Assembly: GCF_016724845.1 (NCBI RefSeq)
Contig: NZ_CP068082.1
Location: 4,526,001-4,590,000, forward strand
Direction: 5' to 3'
Length of the DNA: 64,000 bases
DNA from: Sphingobacterium spiritivorum
GTDB taxonomy: Bacteria; Bacteroidota; Bacteroidia; Sphingobacteriales; Sphingobacteriaceae
In this document: positions 53,984-62,030 of the stretch, piece by piece
Layout of the letters: the number at the start of each line of letters is the position of its first letter
Numbering within the stretch: the stretch's first letter is position 1
Position numbers and translations under genes: made by a program
Notes under the pieces: generated by a model
Told to the model about the DNA's origin: nothing
Database searches by the model: none
The model's input: only the letters and a program-made list of their open reading frames with translations

Positions 53984-54331
53984 ATGATCATATCGTATAT
54001 CACAACAAATAACCATAACAACAAAGTATCCGATGAAGAATGGAAATCTATTCTTCCGAAGTGGTTTGTGGAAAGTATGACTTTAAAGTCTGAAAAAGAT
54101 AGAGACAATGATGAAAACTTATGGCATTATGAATCTTGGATAGAGAGTATGTACCATAGAGCATGGGAATGGTATAGTTCGAAGATTGAAGGTAATACAA
54201 TAACTATTGTGCTTAAAATGCTTAATCTCCCATATATTTTTGAACAATTTCTTTATATATTTTATTCTCAAGGAGTACCAATGAGTAATATTACAGATGA
54301 AGAGGATATATATGGGGAAACCCGACATTAA
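53984..54331 (+). CDS. Putative immunity protein
   Basis: A 115-aa cytoplasmic protein starting at ATG 53984, seven bases after the membrane gene. It is acidic and aromatic-rich (DEEWKSILPKWFVESMTL, WHYESWIESMYHRAWEWYS) with a helical end (IFEQFLYIFYSQGVPMSNI, then DEEDIYGETRH). AT-rich. No family recognised; the position and size suggest an immunity protein. A terminator hairpin follows at 54337. Confidence 0.45.
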   Translation: MIISYITTNNHNNKVSDEEWKSILPKWFVESMTLKSEKDRDNDENLWHYESWIESMYHRAWEWYSSKIEGNTITIVLKMLNLPYIFEQFLYIFYSQGVPMSNITDEEDIYGETRH

Positions 54332-54335
54332 GTTT

Positions 54336-54420
54336 TAACCGCTTCATTTGAAGTGGTTTTTGTTTATTTGATTTTTTAATTTTAGCAAAGATCTGTTCAC
54401 AAGAGCTGTTGCGTTTTTTT
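54336..54420. repeat. Module repeat, copy 2 (terminator plus toxin-start segment)
   Basis: It begins with a terminator-like hairpin (ACCGCTTCATTTGAAGTGGT followed by a T run) and continues as TTTAATTTTAGCAAAGATCT and CACAAGAGCTGTTGCGTTTT. It matches 53339-53422 closely. Together the copies show that the array grew by repeated recombination at a shared junction. Confidence 0.7.
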
Positions 54421-54563
54421 CATTACTTATCAGAGAATTTAAGAAAGGAGCTAAAAATATCTTTCAGAAACTCGAAAAGATCTTAGCTGAAATTTTTGGC
54501 TTTGGAGAAGAAGTCGCGGATAGTCCTTTCACACTTGCTGAGAGAAAGATGAAAGGTCGATAG
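54372..54563 (+). pseudogene. Toxin pre-C-terminal fragment without partner
   Basis: An open frame from 54372 reads FFNFSKDLFTRAVAFFSLLI, REFKKGAKNIFQKLEKILAE, IFGFGEEVADSPFTLAERKM to a TAG at 54561-54563. It has no start codon. The KDLFTRAVAFF segment is the paralogue of KDVLTRAVEFF in the 53.4 kb remnant, so it is the conserved region that precedes the variable toxic domain. No immunity gene follows it on this strand. Confidence 0.55.
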
Positions 54564-54643
54564 TTTATTAAAACGATAAGATTATTAAAGAAAACCGAAC
54601 TGAAAAATATTAAAATCCAGTATAAAAGCCAACTAAACGCTGT

Positions 54644-55837
54644 TTATTCCTTCTCTATTTTTACTGTTTTTATGCTGTTATCTTTATCTTTTACAGTGAG
54701 ATGCAGGCTTTCCCCGGTGAAGTAATTCCCAAAGAAAAGTTGACATATATCCTTGAATTCATCCACTTTATAATCATTGATCTGCAGAATAATATCTCCA
54801 CGTTTCAAGCCTGCTTTTTCAGCGTTCGAACCTTCGTATACGACAGAGGCTATATAGTCATCGTTGACAAGCTGGGAATCGAAACCGTAAAAATTGCCGT
54901 TTGTAACGATCTGTCTGAACTGATGAGGATGAAAATAAAAATGTTTGTGCAAATAATCGAGCGTGATTATTCCAAACTTACCTACAGGCATGCCTATCGC
55001 ATTCTTATTTTTGTTTTCTGATACATTCGTCACGATACTATCCAGAATTCCCGGGCCAATTTCAAGTTGATTAAGCAGAATTCTGAGTTCCTCACCCTCT
55101 TTTCCTGCACCAAAGAGTCCCGATGACACAGAGCCTTTGCCTTTGTAAAGCGCTTTCGCTTCTCCCTTTTTACTCAGTTCGCTGTAGGTAACATAAGATA
55201 ATGCTAAAAGTTTATCCGAACCGCTGTCAAATAAAACCCTGAATGGAGTACTGACTGCAATTTTTATATCCAAAAAGGGCCTGCTGTTTTTGTCAAAAGC
55301 CAGAGATATTCTCTCGTCAGGAAGTAGGGAGAAGTTTTCGATTTTATCGCTCAGGATCAACCATTTTTTTTCAAGATCAATCTGTACAATACAATGCTTA
55401 AGGATTGTACTTCCTAAAAGTCCGTCCACAGCAAAACACTGCAAAAGCCCGCTGGCAGACAAATCATAAACCAATGCCTGTGTATTTGAAAAAGAGACAT
55501 TTCCAACTTGAATTTCAGGCATTTTTACAACAGGAATGTCGTTGGATCTGCCGGTCACATCAGTTGTCTCTATTTTATGTTTGGATTTAAGGTTCAGTTC
55601 TGCACGTAACTGTTCCGATATCAGAAAAGGCGCACCGGTATCCAGTATAAATCTCCTTTCCTTATTTTCAATGGTCAGTTTAACAATTATTTTGTTCTTC
55701 ACATATTCAAAAGGTATCGTATCGCAGAAATTGGAAGTATGGATTTTTGAAGCATTCAGATTTTGTGCATGACAAATAGCAGGTAATGCTAAAAGTAATA
55801 CCACAATGGCAATTAGAAAAGACTTAGACAGGGGCAT
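54644..55837 (-). CDS. Two-lobed aspartic protease with PDZ domain
   Basis: A 397-aa exported protein with signal peptide to about residue 24 (LLLALPAICHAQ). It contains two retropepsin-like halves: ERRFILDTGAPFLISEQL (Asp-Thr-Gly) near residue 65, then AVDGLLGSTILKHCIVQIDL, and FRVLFDSGSDKLLALSYV (Asp-Ser-Gly) near 210, then AIGMPVGKFGIITLDYL. A PDZ domain closes the chain (SNAEKAGLKRGDIILQINDY). It would be a periplasmic aspartic protease. The gene diverges from the metal-homeostasis unit. The gap 54564-54643 has no gene. Confidence 0.82.
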   Translation of the reverse strand: MPLSKSFLIAIVVLLLALPAICHAQNLNASKIHTSNFCDTIPFEYVKNKIIVKLTIENKERRFILDTGAPFLISEQLRAELNLKSKHKIETTDVTGRSNDIPVVKMPEIQVGNVSFSNTQALVYDLSASGLLQCFAVDGLLGSTILKHCIVQIDLEKKWLILSDKIENFSLLPDERISLAFDKNSRPFLDIKIAVSTPFRVLFDSGSDKLLALSYVTYSELSKKGEAKALYKGKGSVSSGLFGAGKEGEELRILLNQLEIGPGILDSIVTNVSENKNKNAIGMPVGKFGIITLDYLHKHFYFHPHQFRQIVTNGNFYGFDSQLVNDDYIASVVYEGSNAEKAGLKRGDIILQINDYKVDEFKDICQLFFGNYFTGESLHLTVKDKDNSIKTVKIEKE

Positions 55838-55926
55838 TGTTCAGTAACGATTAAAAATCACAGTCCACAAGATAGTAAAATTGTATTTACTTATAGTCAC
55901 TAAAAATTCCAATAAAAAATATACTT

Positions 55927-55941
55927 TGTAATAGTATTGCA
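55927..55941 (+). promoter_or_regulatory. Fur-family 7-1-7 operator upstream of DUF6660 gene
   Basis: TGTAATAGTATTGCA is a 7-1-7 inverted repeat with one mismatch, 29 bases before the start at 55970. The same sequence with one change occurs at 57041-57055 before the P-type ATPase. A Fur-family gene lies between them, which is the probable regulator. The repeat is seen directly; binding is inferred. Confidence 0.65.
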
Positions 55942-55969
55942 TATAATAATTTCATACATTTATAAGATC

Positions 55970-56305
55970 ATGAAGTGTCTTATAGTCATATGGGCCTTTT
56001 ATTTTGTTGCGCTATCTGTAGTTCCGTGCAGTGACGATATAAATAAATGTGAAGATGTATCTTCTTCCCGGCAAAATGCTGAAGATCCGCTGCTTCATGA
56101 TCACAATCAGGATCAGGATGATTACTGTTCTCCTTTCTGTCAATGTAGCTGTTGTAGTGTTACATTGGCCGTATTTCATTTTGAAATACTACATATTTCC
56201 GAACCTTTTTCTCAATTTACGTCTGATCATGTGGCAATAACAGATTCATTTGTTGTTCGCACATACAGCGGAGGTATCTGGCAGCCACCTCAGGCAATAG
56301 CTTAG
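55970..56305 (+). CDS. DUF6660-family small exported metal-associated protein
   Basis: A 111-aa protein (ATG 55970; the frame is open from 55937 but that start lies ahead of the signal peptide). Signal peptide with MKCLIVIWAFYFVALSVVPC; the mature chain is rich in possible metal ligands: CEDVSSSRQNAEDPLLHDHN (in parts), DQDDYCSPFCQCSCCSV (CxxxCxCxCC) and a final GGIWQPPQAIA. This arrangement is typical of DUF6660 proteins, which accompany metal-efflux genes. A 7-1-7 Fur-type operator overlaps its promoter. The role is unknown; a periplasmic metal buffer is an inference. Confidence 0.72.
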   Translation: MKCLIVIWAFYFVALSVVPCSDDINKCEDVSSSRQNAEDPLLHDHNQDQDDYCSPFCQCSCCSVTLAVFHFEILHISEPFSQFTSDHVAITDSFVVRTYSGGIWQPPQAIA

Positions 56306-56598
56306 TTACGAAGGCTGATAGCTCCTGATGCGGGAGCTACAGAACTTATCTTACTCTCTTTAGTCTGTATGAGCAGACAAAAGCAGAAACACTGTTAGTC
56401 AATTACAACTTACTGAAAAACAATTAACGAAAAGAACGTTTTTTTTGCATTGTTTCTGTTATTTAGTTTCTTTACTATTATTGAGGAAAATATTCGCAAA
56501 CATACACTCTACAATATGGTTTTTTATAACAGGTTATCTGGTTGCAAGGGTCGGGTATCTGATCCTGAAATGGTTAAAGACTAATCCCCCGTTCTTCA

Positions 56599-57048
56599 AT
56601 GAAAACTGATAAAATAAGTAAAGCCATGAAAAATGAAATAGAAAATAAGCTCAGGGATAAGAATACAAAGCCAACAAGCATGCGCATATTGGTCTATGAT
56701 TTCTTAGCTTCTCAGCAGATTGCTTTGTCTCTTTCGGAAATTGAAAATTATTTTTATCCTGCAGATCGCATCACCTTGTACCGCACACTAAAAACTTTCG
56801 AAGAGAAAGGAATAGTCCACAGCATACAGGAGAATAACACCAGCAAATACCGATTGTGCAGTGATGACTGCAGTGAACAGGTACACAGAGACTGGCATCT
56901 GCATTTATATTGCAAGATATGTAAGCAGACAACCTGCAGGACAGACATTAGTTTCAAACAACCGGTAGATGCTACCGTGCAGATAGACGAAGTAAGATTA
57001 TTTGCCAAAGGTATATGTGAAAACTGTTTGCATAAAAGTATGCAATAG
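56599..57048 (+). CDS. Fur-family metalloregulator (Zur-like)
   Basis: A 149-aa Fur-superfamily regulator. N-terminal winged helix with ALSLSEIENYFYPADRITLYRTLKTFEEKGI, then the metal region CSDDCSEQVHRDWHLHLYCKIC (in parts) with His96, His100, His102 and the structural Cys105-x-x-Cys108, and the second structural pair Cys140-x-x-Cys143 (GICENC). Cys87 and Cys91 add possible ligands. Because the neighbours are a His-rich zinc-type ATPase and a DUF6660 protein, a Zn- or Cd-responsive role is more likely than iron. Two identical-class 7-1-7 boxes flank the gene. Confidence 0.85.
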   Translation: MKTDKISKAMKNEIENKLRDKNTKPTSMRILVYDFLASQQIALSLSEIENYFYPADRITLYRTLKTFEEKGIVHSIQENNTSKYRLCSDDCSEQVHRDWHLHLYCKICKQTTCRTDISFKQPVDATVQIDEVRLFAKGICENCLHKSMQ

Positions 57049-57076
57049 TATTGCAGTTAAAAGCTGATTAGCTTTG
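57041..57076 (+). promoter_or_regulatory. ATPase promoter with Fur-family 7-1-7 operator
   Basis: TGCAATAGTATTGCA at 57041-57055 is a perfect 7-1-7 palindrome overlapping the stop codon of the Fur-family gene. A TTG within it (57051-57053) and TAGCTTTG at 57069-57076 (TAnnTTTG) form a plausible -33/-7 pair, 15 bases apart. The ATPase starts at 57125. A bound regulator would block the -33 element. Confidence 0.65.
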
Positions 57077-57124
57077 TACCACTGGATAAATGATGAAGTA
57101 TCGTAATAAATAAACTATCAAATC

Positions 57125-59185
57125 ATGACAACAAAAAACAACAATAAACCGGAAAGTAATCAGGATTGCTGTACGTATACTGAAAAAATATATGAAAAAG
57201 CAGGTGCTAAGAATCTGATAGACGGCACCCATAAAAAGAATGATCATCATCACGATCATGCAGGACATAGTCATGATGATGGACATGATCACGACCACGA
57301 CCATGATCATTCCAATTTTGAAGGAGGAGCATTTAAACTCTTTTTGCCTGCTATCATTTCTTTTGTTCTGTTGATATTGGCTATTACTTTTGATAACTGG
57401 CTGCCTCAGACCTGGTTTACAGGATGGACAAGGACGATTTGGTATGTCATTGCTTATATACCTGTAGGTTTTCCGGTTATTAAGGATGCTCTAGTCAGCG
57501 TAGGCAAAGGAGATGTATTTTCGGAATTTCTTTTAATGACTATAGCCACGGTGGGCGCATTTGTTATTGCGGAATATCCGGAAGGCGTGGCTGTGATGCT
57601 ATTTTATGCGGTAGGAGAAGTCTTTCAGACATTAGCCGTCTCCAGAGCCAAAGGCAATATCAAGGCCTTGTTGGATCAGCGTCCTGATGAAGTCACCATC
57701 CTCGTCGATAATCAGGCGAAAACAATCAAAGCTGAAGGAGCGCAGATCAATGATGTGATCCAGCTTAAACCCGGAGAAAAACTGGCACTAGACGGCGAAC
57801 TCTTGTCAGATGCAGCCTCTTTCAATACAGCGGCTTTGACAGGAGAGAGTAAACCAGATACCAAGACAAAAGGGGAAGCAGTATTGGCCGGAATGATCAA
57901 TCTGAATACTGTGAGTCTCGTAAATGTGACTACAGCCTATACAGACAGTAAGCTGAGTAAAATACTGGAACTGGTACAAAATGCGACTGCACAAAAGGCT
58001 CCAACCGAACTCTTTATCCGCAAATTTGCAAAAATATATACACCTATAGTCGTTGTATTGGCCATTGCGATTTGTCTTGTTCCATACTTATTTGTGCAAA
58101 ATTATCAGTTTAATGACTGGCTGTACAGAGCATTGGTTTTTCTTGTTATCTCCTGTCCGTGTGCATTGGTCATTTCTATCCCTTTGGGCTACTTTGGAGG
58201 TATAGGTGCTGCCAGCAGAAATGGCATCTTGTTTAAGGGAAGTAATTTTCTGGATGCCCTGGCGGATATACAGCATGTAGTAATGGATAAAACCGGAACA
58301 ATGACAGAGGGTGTTTTTCAGGTGCAGGAAGTAAACTTTAAGCCCGAATATAACCAGACGGAGATATTGGGAATGGTAAATGCTCTGGAAAGCCACAGTA
58401 CGCATCCTGTCGCTACAGCCATACATCAATATGCAGGAGCAGTAGACAGCAAGCTCATTTTGGAAAATACAGAAGAAATAGCCGGACATGGATTGAGGGC
58501 TTTTATCAATGGCAAAGAGCTGCTGGTCGGCAATTTCAAGCTGATGGATAAATATAAGATTTCCTATAATGTGGACCCTTCATCCATTGTGTATACGGTT
58601 ATTGCAGTTGCGTATGGTGGTAAGTTTGTTGGTTATATGACTATTGCCGACAGCATTAAAGATGATGCCGCAGAGACGATCAGACAATTGCACAGTCTCA
58701 ATGTAAAATCGACCATGCTCAGCGGAGATAAGAGTTCTGTGGTACAGCATGTAGCCGGACAGTTGGGGATCGACAATGCTTTCGGAGACTTGCTGCCTGA
58801 AGACAAAGTAAGCAGACTTAAGGAAATAAAAGCCGGAAGTGTACGGGTAGCTTTTGTGGGTGATGGTGTGAATGATGCTCCTGTAGTAGCTTTAAGTGAT
58901 GTCGGTATAGCGATGGGTGGATTAGGTAGTGATGCCACCATTGAGACTGCTGATGTAGTGATCCAGGATGATAAGCCATCTAAAATTCCGGTGGCTATCC
59001 GGATCGGTAAGCAAACCAAGCGCGTGGTATGGCAAAATATTACGCTTGCCTTTGTGGTGAAAGGAATCGTATTAATTCTGGGTGCCGGAGGACTGGCGAC
59101 AATGTGGGAAGCAGTTTTTGCAGATGTTGGAGTTTCTCTGATTGCTATTCTGAATGCCGTCCGTATACAGAAAATGAAATTTTAA
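57125..59185 (+). CDS. P1B-type heavy-metal-exporting ATPase with His-rich N-terminus
   Basis: A 686-aa inner-membrane pump that would export Zn, Cd or Co out of the cytoplasm using ATP. Residues 36-62 are a His/Asp tail rich in HDH repeats, and Cys15-Cys16 precede it. Six to eight helices follow, with the ion-pathway motif Cys344-Pro-Cys346 (SCPCALVIS), the phosphorylation site Asp388 (DKTGTMTEG), GESKPD in the actuator domain and GDGVNDAPVVALSDVGIAMG in the hinge. SCPCALV with a His-rich N-terminus fits the Zn/Cd/Co (ZntA/CzcP-like) subclass rather than copper CopA, since no GMTCxxC domain is present. It is downstream of the Fur-family gene. Confidence 0.92.
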   Translation: MTTKNNNKPESNQDCCTYTEKIYEKAGAKNLIDGTHKKNDHHHDHAGHSHDDGHDHDHDHDHSNFEGGAFKLFLPAIISFVLLILAITFDNWLPQTWFTGWTRTIWYVIAYIPVGFPVIKDALVSVGKGDVFSEFLLMTIATVGAFVIAEYPEGVAVMLFYAVGEVFQTLAVSRAKGNIKALLDQRPDEVTILVDNQAKTIKAEGAQINDVIQLKPGEKLALDGELLSDAASFNTAALTGESKPDTKTKGEAVLAGMINLNTVSLVNVTTAYTDSKLSKILELVQNATAQKAPTELFIRKFAKIYTPIVVVLAIAICLVPYLFVQNYQFNDWLYRALVFLVISCPCALVISIPLGYFGGIGAASRNGILFKGSNFLDALADIQHVVMDKTGTMTEGVFQVQEVNFKPEYNQTEILGMVNALESHSTHPVATAIHQYAGAVDSKLILENTEEIAGHGLRAFINGKELLVGNFKLMDKYKISYNVDPSSIVYTVIAVAYGGKFVGYMTIADSIKDDAAETIRQLHSLNVKSTMLSGDKSSVVQHVAGQLGIDNAFGDLLPEDKVSRLKEIKAGSVRVAFVGDGVNDAPVVALSDVGIAMGGLGSDATIETADVVIQDDKPSKIPVAIRIGKQTKRVVWQNITLAFVVKGIVLILGAGGLATMWEAVFADVGVSLIAILNAVRIQKMKF

Positions 59186-59219
59186 ATCACAATACAGAAG
59201 ACCATTTCTTTTCTCTTTT

Positions 59220-59255
59220 GCTGTCCGGATCGCTGTTGTAGCATTTCCGGACAGC
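59220..59255. terminator. Hairpin between convergent genes
   Basis: GCTGTCCGGA (59220-59229) and TCCGGACAGC (59246-59255) pair perfectly over 10 bp with a 16-base loop. It lies between the ATPase (+) and the reverse-strand lipoprotein. No long T tail is present on either side, so it is a weak or stabilising element. Confidence 0.5.
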
Positions 59256-59270
59256 AAATTAAGCATAGAA

Positions 59271-60137
59271 TTAAAACGTCACAGGAGTCGTTTTATTAAA
59301 TCCTGTTTTAACAAAAGGTATCAGTTGTGGGGTAAATACCTGAGCAGAAAATACGATTGTTTTAGTTGCCTTGTTGACAATCCATTGCGATCTCTTTTCC
59401 AGGATAAATTTCAGCCTTTGCTCAGGTGACAAACCAGGTAAAGTATAGTAGGTGATATGTTCACCTTCTTTTCCATTATTCTGACGATATATACCTTTGA
59501 TACGTACATTATTTCTGGTCTCAAAATCTTTGATAAATGGCGCGTCTTCTGCTATAATTTCCCAACGCGGATCTTTCGGACAACAGACCGATCCGTACTG
59601 TTCAGAGCGGTAGGATACAAAGTGATCATCAGGTACCCGAGGAATCTTAAAATCAAGCTGAGGATGACCATTTCCGGATATACGCATACTATCTACATTT
59701 ATCTGATGTTCGATTCTTTTGATATGGTAATACACATTGGTCGTAGCTGGTTCCAAAACGATTCCGTTTTTGGTTGCATCCTCTGCGACACGCTGGTAAA
59801 ACGCCCAGTCCGGAACAACTAAAATAAATTCCTTTATTTCAGGGAAAAAAGATGCAGAATTTTTAAACAGATCTACAGGTACTCGGGCGGATAAGAAAAA
59901 CACATATAAGCTATCCTGATTCTCTTTCAGTGGGATATCGATCAGATAATTGCTTCCCTCATGTGCGACATGCTGATCTTCAATCATTATAACGTCACGA
60001 TAAGCGGTATCTAAAAAATTGACGACCGTATCTCCCGCTGGAGAGGGAAGGGTAGAAGTACCGGACTTTTGCAGGTTCATACAACTACATGCAAAAGCAA
60101 GTGCAGAAGACAGCGTAAAAACAACTAATTTTATCAT
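59271..60137 (-). CDS. Lipoprotein of unknown function
   Basis: A 288-aa lipoprotein: MIKLVVFTLSSALAFACSC with lipidated Cys in AFAC. The mature chain has an alpha/beta look (DVIMIEDQHVAHEGSNYLIDIPL, FFLSARVPVDLFKN, FILVVPDWAFYQRVAEDA) and near the end a segment DHFVSYRSEQYGSVCCPKDPRW with vicinal Cys. No known domain is recognised. It is alone on this strand. Confidence 0.5.
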   Translation of the reverse strand: MIKLVVFTLSSALAFACSCMNLQKSGTSTLPSPAGDTVVNFLDTAYRDVIMIEDQHVAHEGSNYLIDIPLKENQDSLYVFFLSARVPVDLFKNSASFFPEIKEFILVVPDWAFYQRVAEDATKNGIVLEPATTNVYYHIKRIEHQINVDSMRISGNGHPQLDFKIPRVPDDHFVSYRSEQYGSVCCPKDPRWEIIAEDAPFIKDFETRNNVRIKGIYRQNNGKEGEHITYYTLPGLSPEQRLKFILEKRSQWIVNKATKTIVFSAQVFTPQLIPFVKTGFNKTTPVTF

Positions 60138-60327
60138 TTCCGAATTTTCAATATTAACAATTCATCAGTTACTTGGTTTTAAAGATATAACTGTTTAATG
60201 TTAATTGTGATATCCTGATTCATATTTGCAGGTAACGGGTTGATAAACGTGAGGTTTGAAAAAAATACTGTCTATATTATAAAAAGTTATGCGAATCATC
60301 TATTTTTATGACATAACCTGATTAGAG

Positions 60328-60708
60328 ATGAATAAAATAATAAACAGTATAATACTGGTTTCCTTTATGGTGCTGGTTTCCTGCAGTACGTATAAATTTG
60401 TTGAAGGATCAGTATTAAAGAGCTGGAGTGTCAAACCCGGAGAAGTAGCCGTTCTGAAGTCATCGAAGCCCAAAATATACAGATTCCTGATTATCAACAA
60501 TTCATCTGAAGATAATGATCTGATCGTTAAAAATGCAGATGGTACATTTATACAACAAATTGTACGTCATGATACTGCGGAGGTGAAAGCGGCACTGAAT
60601 GGTATTCGTATTGAAAACAGCGACCAGAAAGACGCTTTCTTTACACTGAGTGTTTTTCTGAACAGAGAGTCATTTAAAATGCCTGAAGTTGAAAAGCAAA
60701 AGCTTTGA
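60328..60708 (+). CDS. Small lipoprotein
   Basis: A 126-aa lipoprotein (NSIILVSFMVLVSCSTYKF; lipobox LVSC). The mature part is a small beta-rich domain (LKSWSVKPGEVAVLKSSKPK, then YRFLIINNSSEDNDLIVKNA). No family recognised. A single gene. Confidence 0.5.
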   Translation: MNKIINSIILVSFMVLVSCSTYKFVEGSVLKSWSVKPGEVAVLKSSKPKIYRFLIINNSSEDNDLIVKNADGTFIQQIVRHDTAEVKAALNGIRIENSDQKDAFFTLSVFLNRESFKMPEVEKQKL

Positions 60709-60723
60709 TTCTAGCTGTTACTT

Positions 60724-60936
60724 TTAATAGCACATTTCTTCACAGTGGTAACCAATTTTGTTTAAGAAAAGAATGATATCATCCCTCTGAAATGATTGAC
60801 CTTCTACGCGCAGGACATTGTCACAGTCCATCAGGTCAAAATTAATGGCAAATCCGGGATACCTTTTGAGAAGTTGTTCGGTAATAAAATAAGCGGTATC
60901 AGAATTTTCAACATCAGTTATATATACTTTTATCAT
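60724..60936 (-). CDS. Small ferredoxin-like (HMA-fold-like) protein
   Basis: A 70-aa cytoplasmic protein (MIKVYITDVENSDTAYFITE, LLKRYPGFAINFDLMDCDNV, LRVEGQSFQRDDIILFL, then GYHCEEMCY). The betaalphabetabetaalphabeta length and pattern are those of heavy-metal-associated domains, but the usual MxCxxC loop is replaced by ENSDTA, so it may have lost metal binding in that loop; the Cys at the end (HCEEMC) are an alternative site. The fold call is by pattern only. Confidence 0.5.
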   Translation of the reverse strand: MIKVYITDVENSDTAYFITEQLLKRYPGFAINFDLMDCDNVLRVEGQSFQRDDIILFLNKIGYHCEEMCY

Positions 60937-60958
60937 TTTTTAAAAATTATGGTAATTA

Positions 60959-61966
60959 CTATTTTCTTTTGATTTTAGAAAAGGGATTAAAGGACAGACC
61001 GATATTAAAATAGAACGCCGGGTCAGGTTTTGTTTTATAAACGTAGTCTTCAAATGATTTTTCCTTTTCAAAAACACGCGCTGTAGGAACTATTCTTGCT
61101 CCTGTTTTGGCCGTTACAATAAAATAGTTGCCAAGCAGATGTTCATACACAAGTCCCGAGTTGATATCCAGTTGGCTATACTGGTATTTTTGAGAAGAGC
61201 CATCTATATTGTAAAGATAAAAAGAGGTACCATCCAGTTCTGCTCCAATAGAAACCCTTCCTTTGCTGAAAACATGTTTTCTAAGCATCAGATTTCGGGG
61301 TAGATTTATATCTGCTATGATACCGTTATCAAATTCATGTTCATACAGAAATGTAGGCACAAACGGAATCTGGGCAGCGGGATCTATATTCAAAAGAAGT
61401 CCGACAGCCATTTTTGTTTGCCGGTTGGCCTTTAATATCATAGTACCCGTTATTAAACCTCTGACTCGCTCGAAGCTTTTTTCGCTGCCATCAACGACCG
61501 CACTGGAAGAAAAAATAGTCATCTTATTGAAAAGTCTGGTAAAGTATGCCAGATTCACAGATGTGAAATGCGTCTGATAATTATCACTTTGTACAACTTT
61601 ATCTGCCCCGGTTGTATGGATGGGTTCGGATTCTGTCATGATGTATCTGTATCCGAGCGTAGTACCTAATGCCCACTTTTGCTTTTTGATCAGATTCAGA
61701 TTGACGCCAACTTTCGCCTGAGAAAAATTAATCATTTTTCTATCGGGCAAATCTTTATCTGAGAGACGGGATGAATAGTTGTACGGTGTCAGATAAGAGT
61801 ACTCTGCATTAAGAGGCCTTAGTTCTGTAAATTTCAATGCGGCATAGGCAAGTGTCAGTTTTGTGATTTGCGCACCTCTGACAACACTGTCTGCGGATTG
61901 AGCCAATACGGTATGCATCGGTATGACAGAAAATAAAGACAATGCTATTCGAATAGTGATGTTCAT
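60959..61966 (-). CDS. DUF6268-type outer-membrane protein
   Basis: A 335-aa exported protein with signal peptide about 1-23 (LFSVIPMHTVLAQ). The mature chain is a series of amphipathic beta strands with Gly-Tyr-Arg turns (KQKWALGTTLGYRYIMTES, FYLYNIDGSSQKYQYSQLDI, FYFNIGLSFNPFSKIKRK), matching DUF6268, a small outer-membrane barrel family of unknown role. It diverges from a LytS/LytTR pair across an intergenic region with three LytTR-like boxes, so it is a candidate target of that pair. Confidence 0.75.
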   Translation of the reverse strand: MNITIRIALSLFSVIPMHTVLAQSADSVVRGAQITKLTLAYAALKFTELRPLNAEYSYLTPYNYSSRLSDKDLPDRKMINFSQAKVGVNLNLIKKQKWALGTTLGYRYIMTESEPIHTTGADKVVQSDNYQTHFTSVNLAYFTRLFNKMTIFSSSAVVDGSEKSFERVRGLITGTMILKANRQTKMAVGLLLNIDPAAQIPFVPTFLYEHEFDNGIIADINLPRNLMLRKHVFSKGRVSIGAELDGTSFYLYNIDGSSQKYQYSQLDINSGLVYEHLLGNYFIVTAKTGARIVPTARVFEKEKSFEDYVYKTKPDPAFYFNIGLSFNPFSKIKRK

Positions 61967-62030
61967 GTTTTAGTAATAAGGAGATTGATTCCGGCAACAA
62001 AAAAAGCATATATAGCAAAGCGATAATCTG

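Noticed and set aside
56370-56606. A long open frame between the DUF6660 and Fur-family genes with a membrane-like stretch (FFITGYLVARVGYLILKWL)
   Set aside because: It contains no ATG start and overlaps the Fur-family start; more likely a chance open frame.
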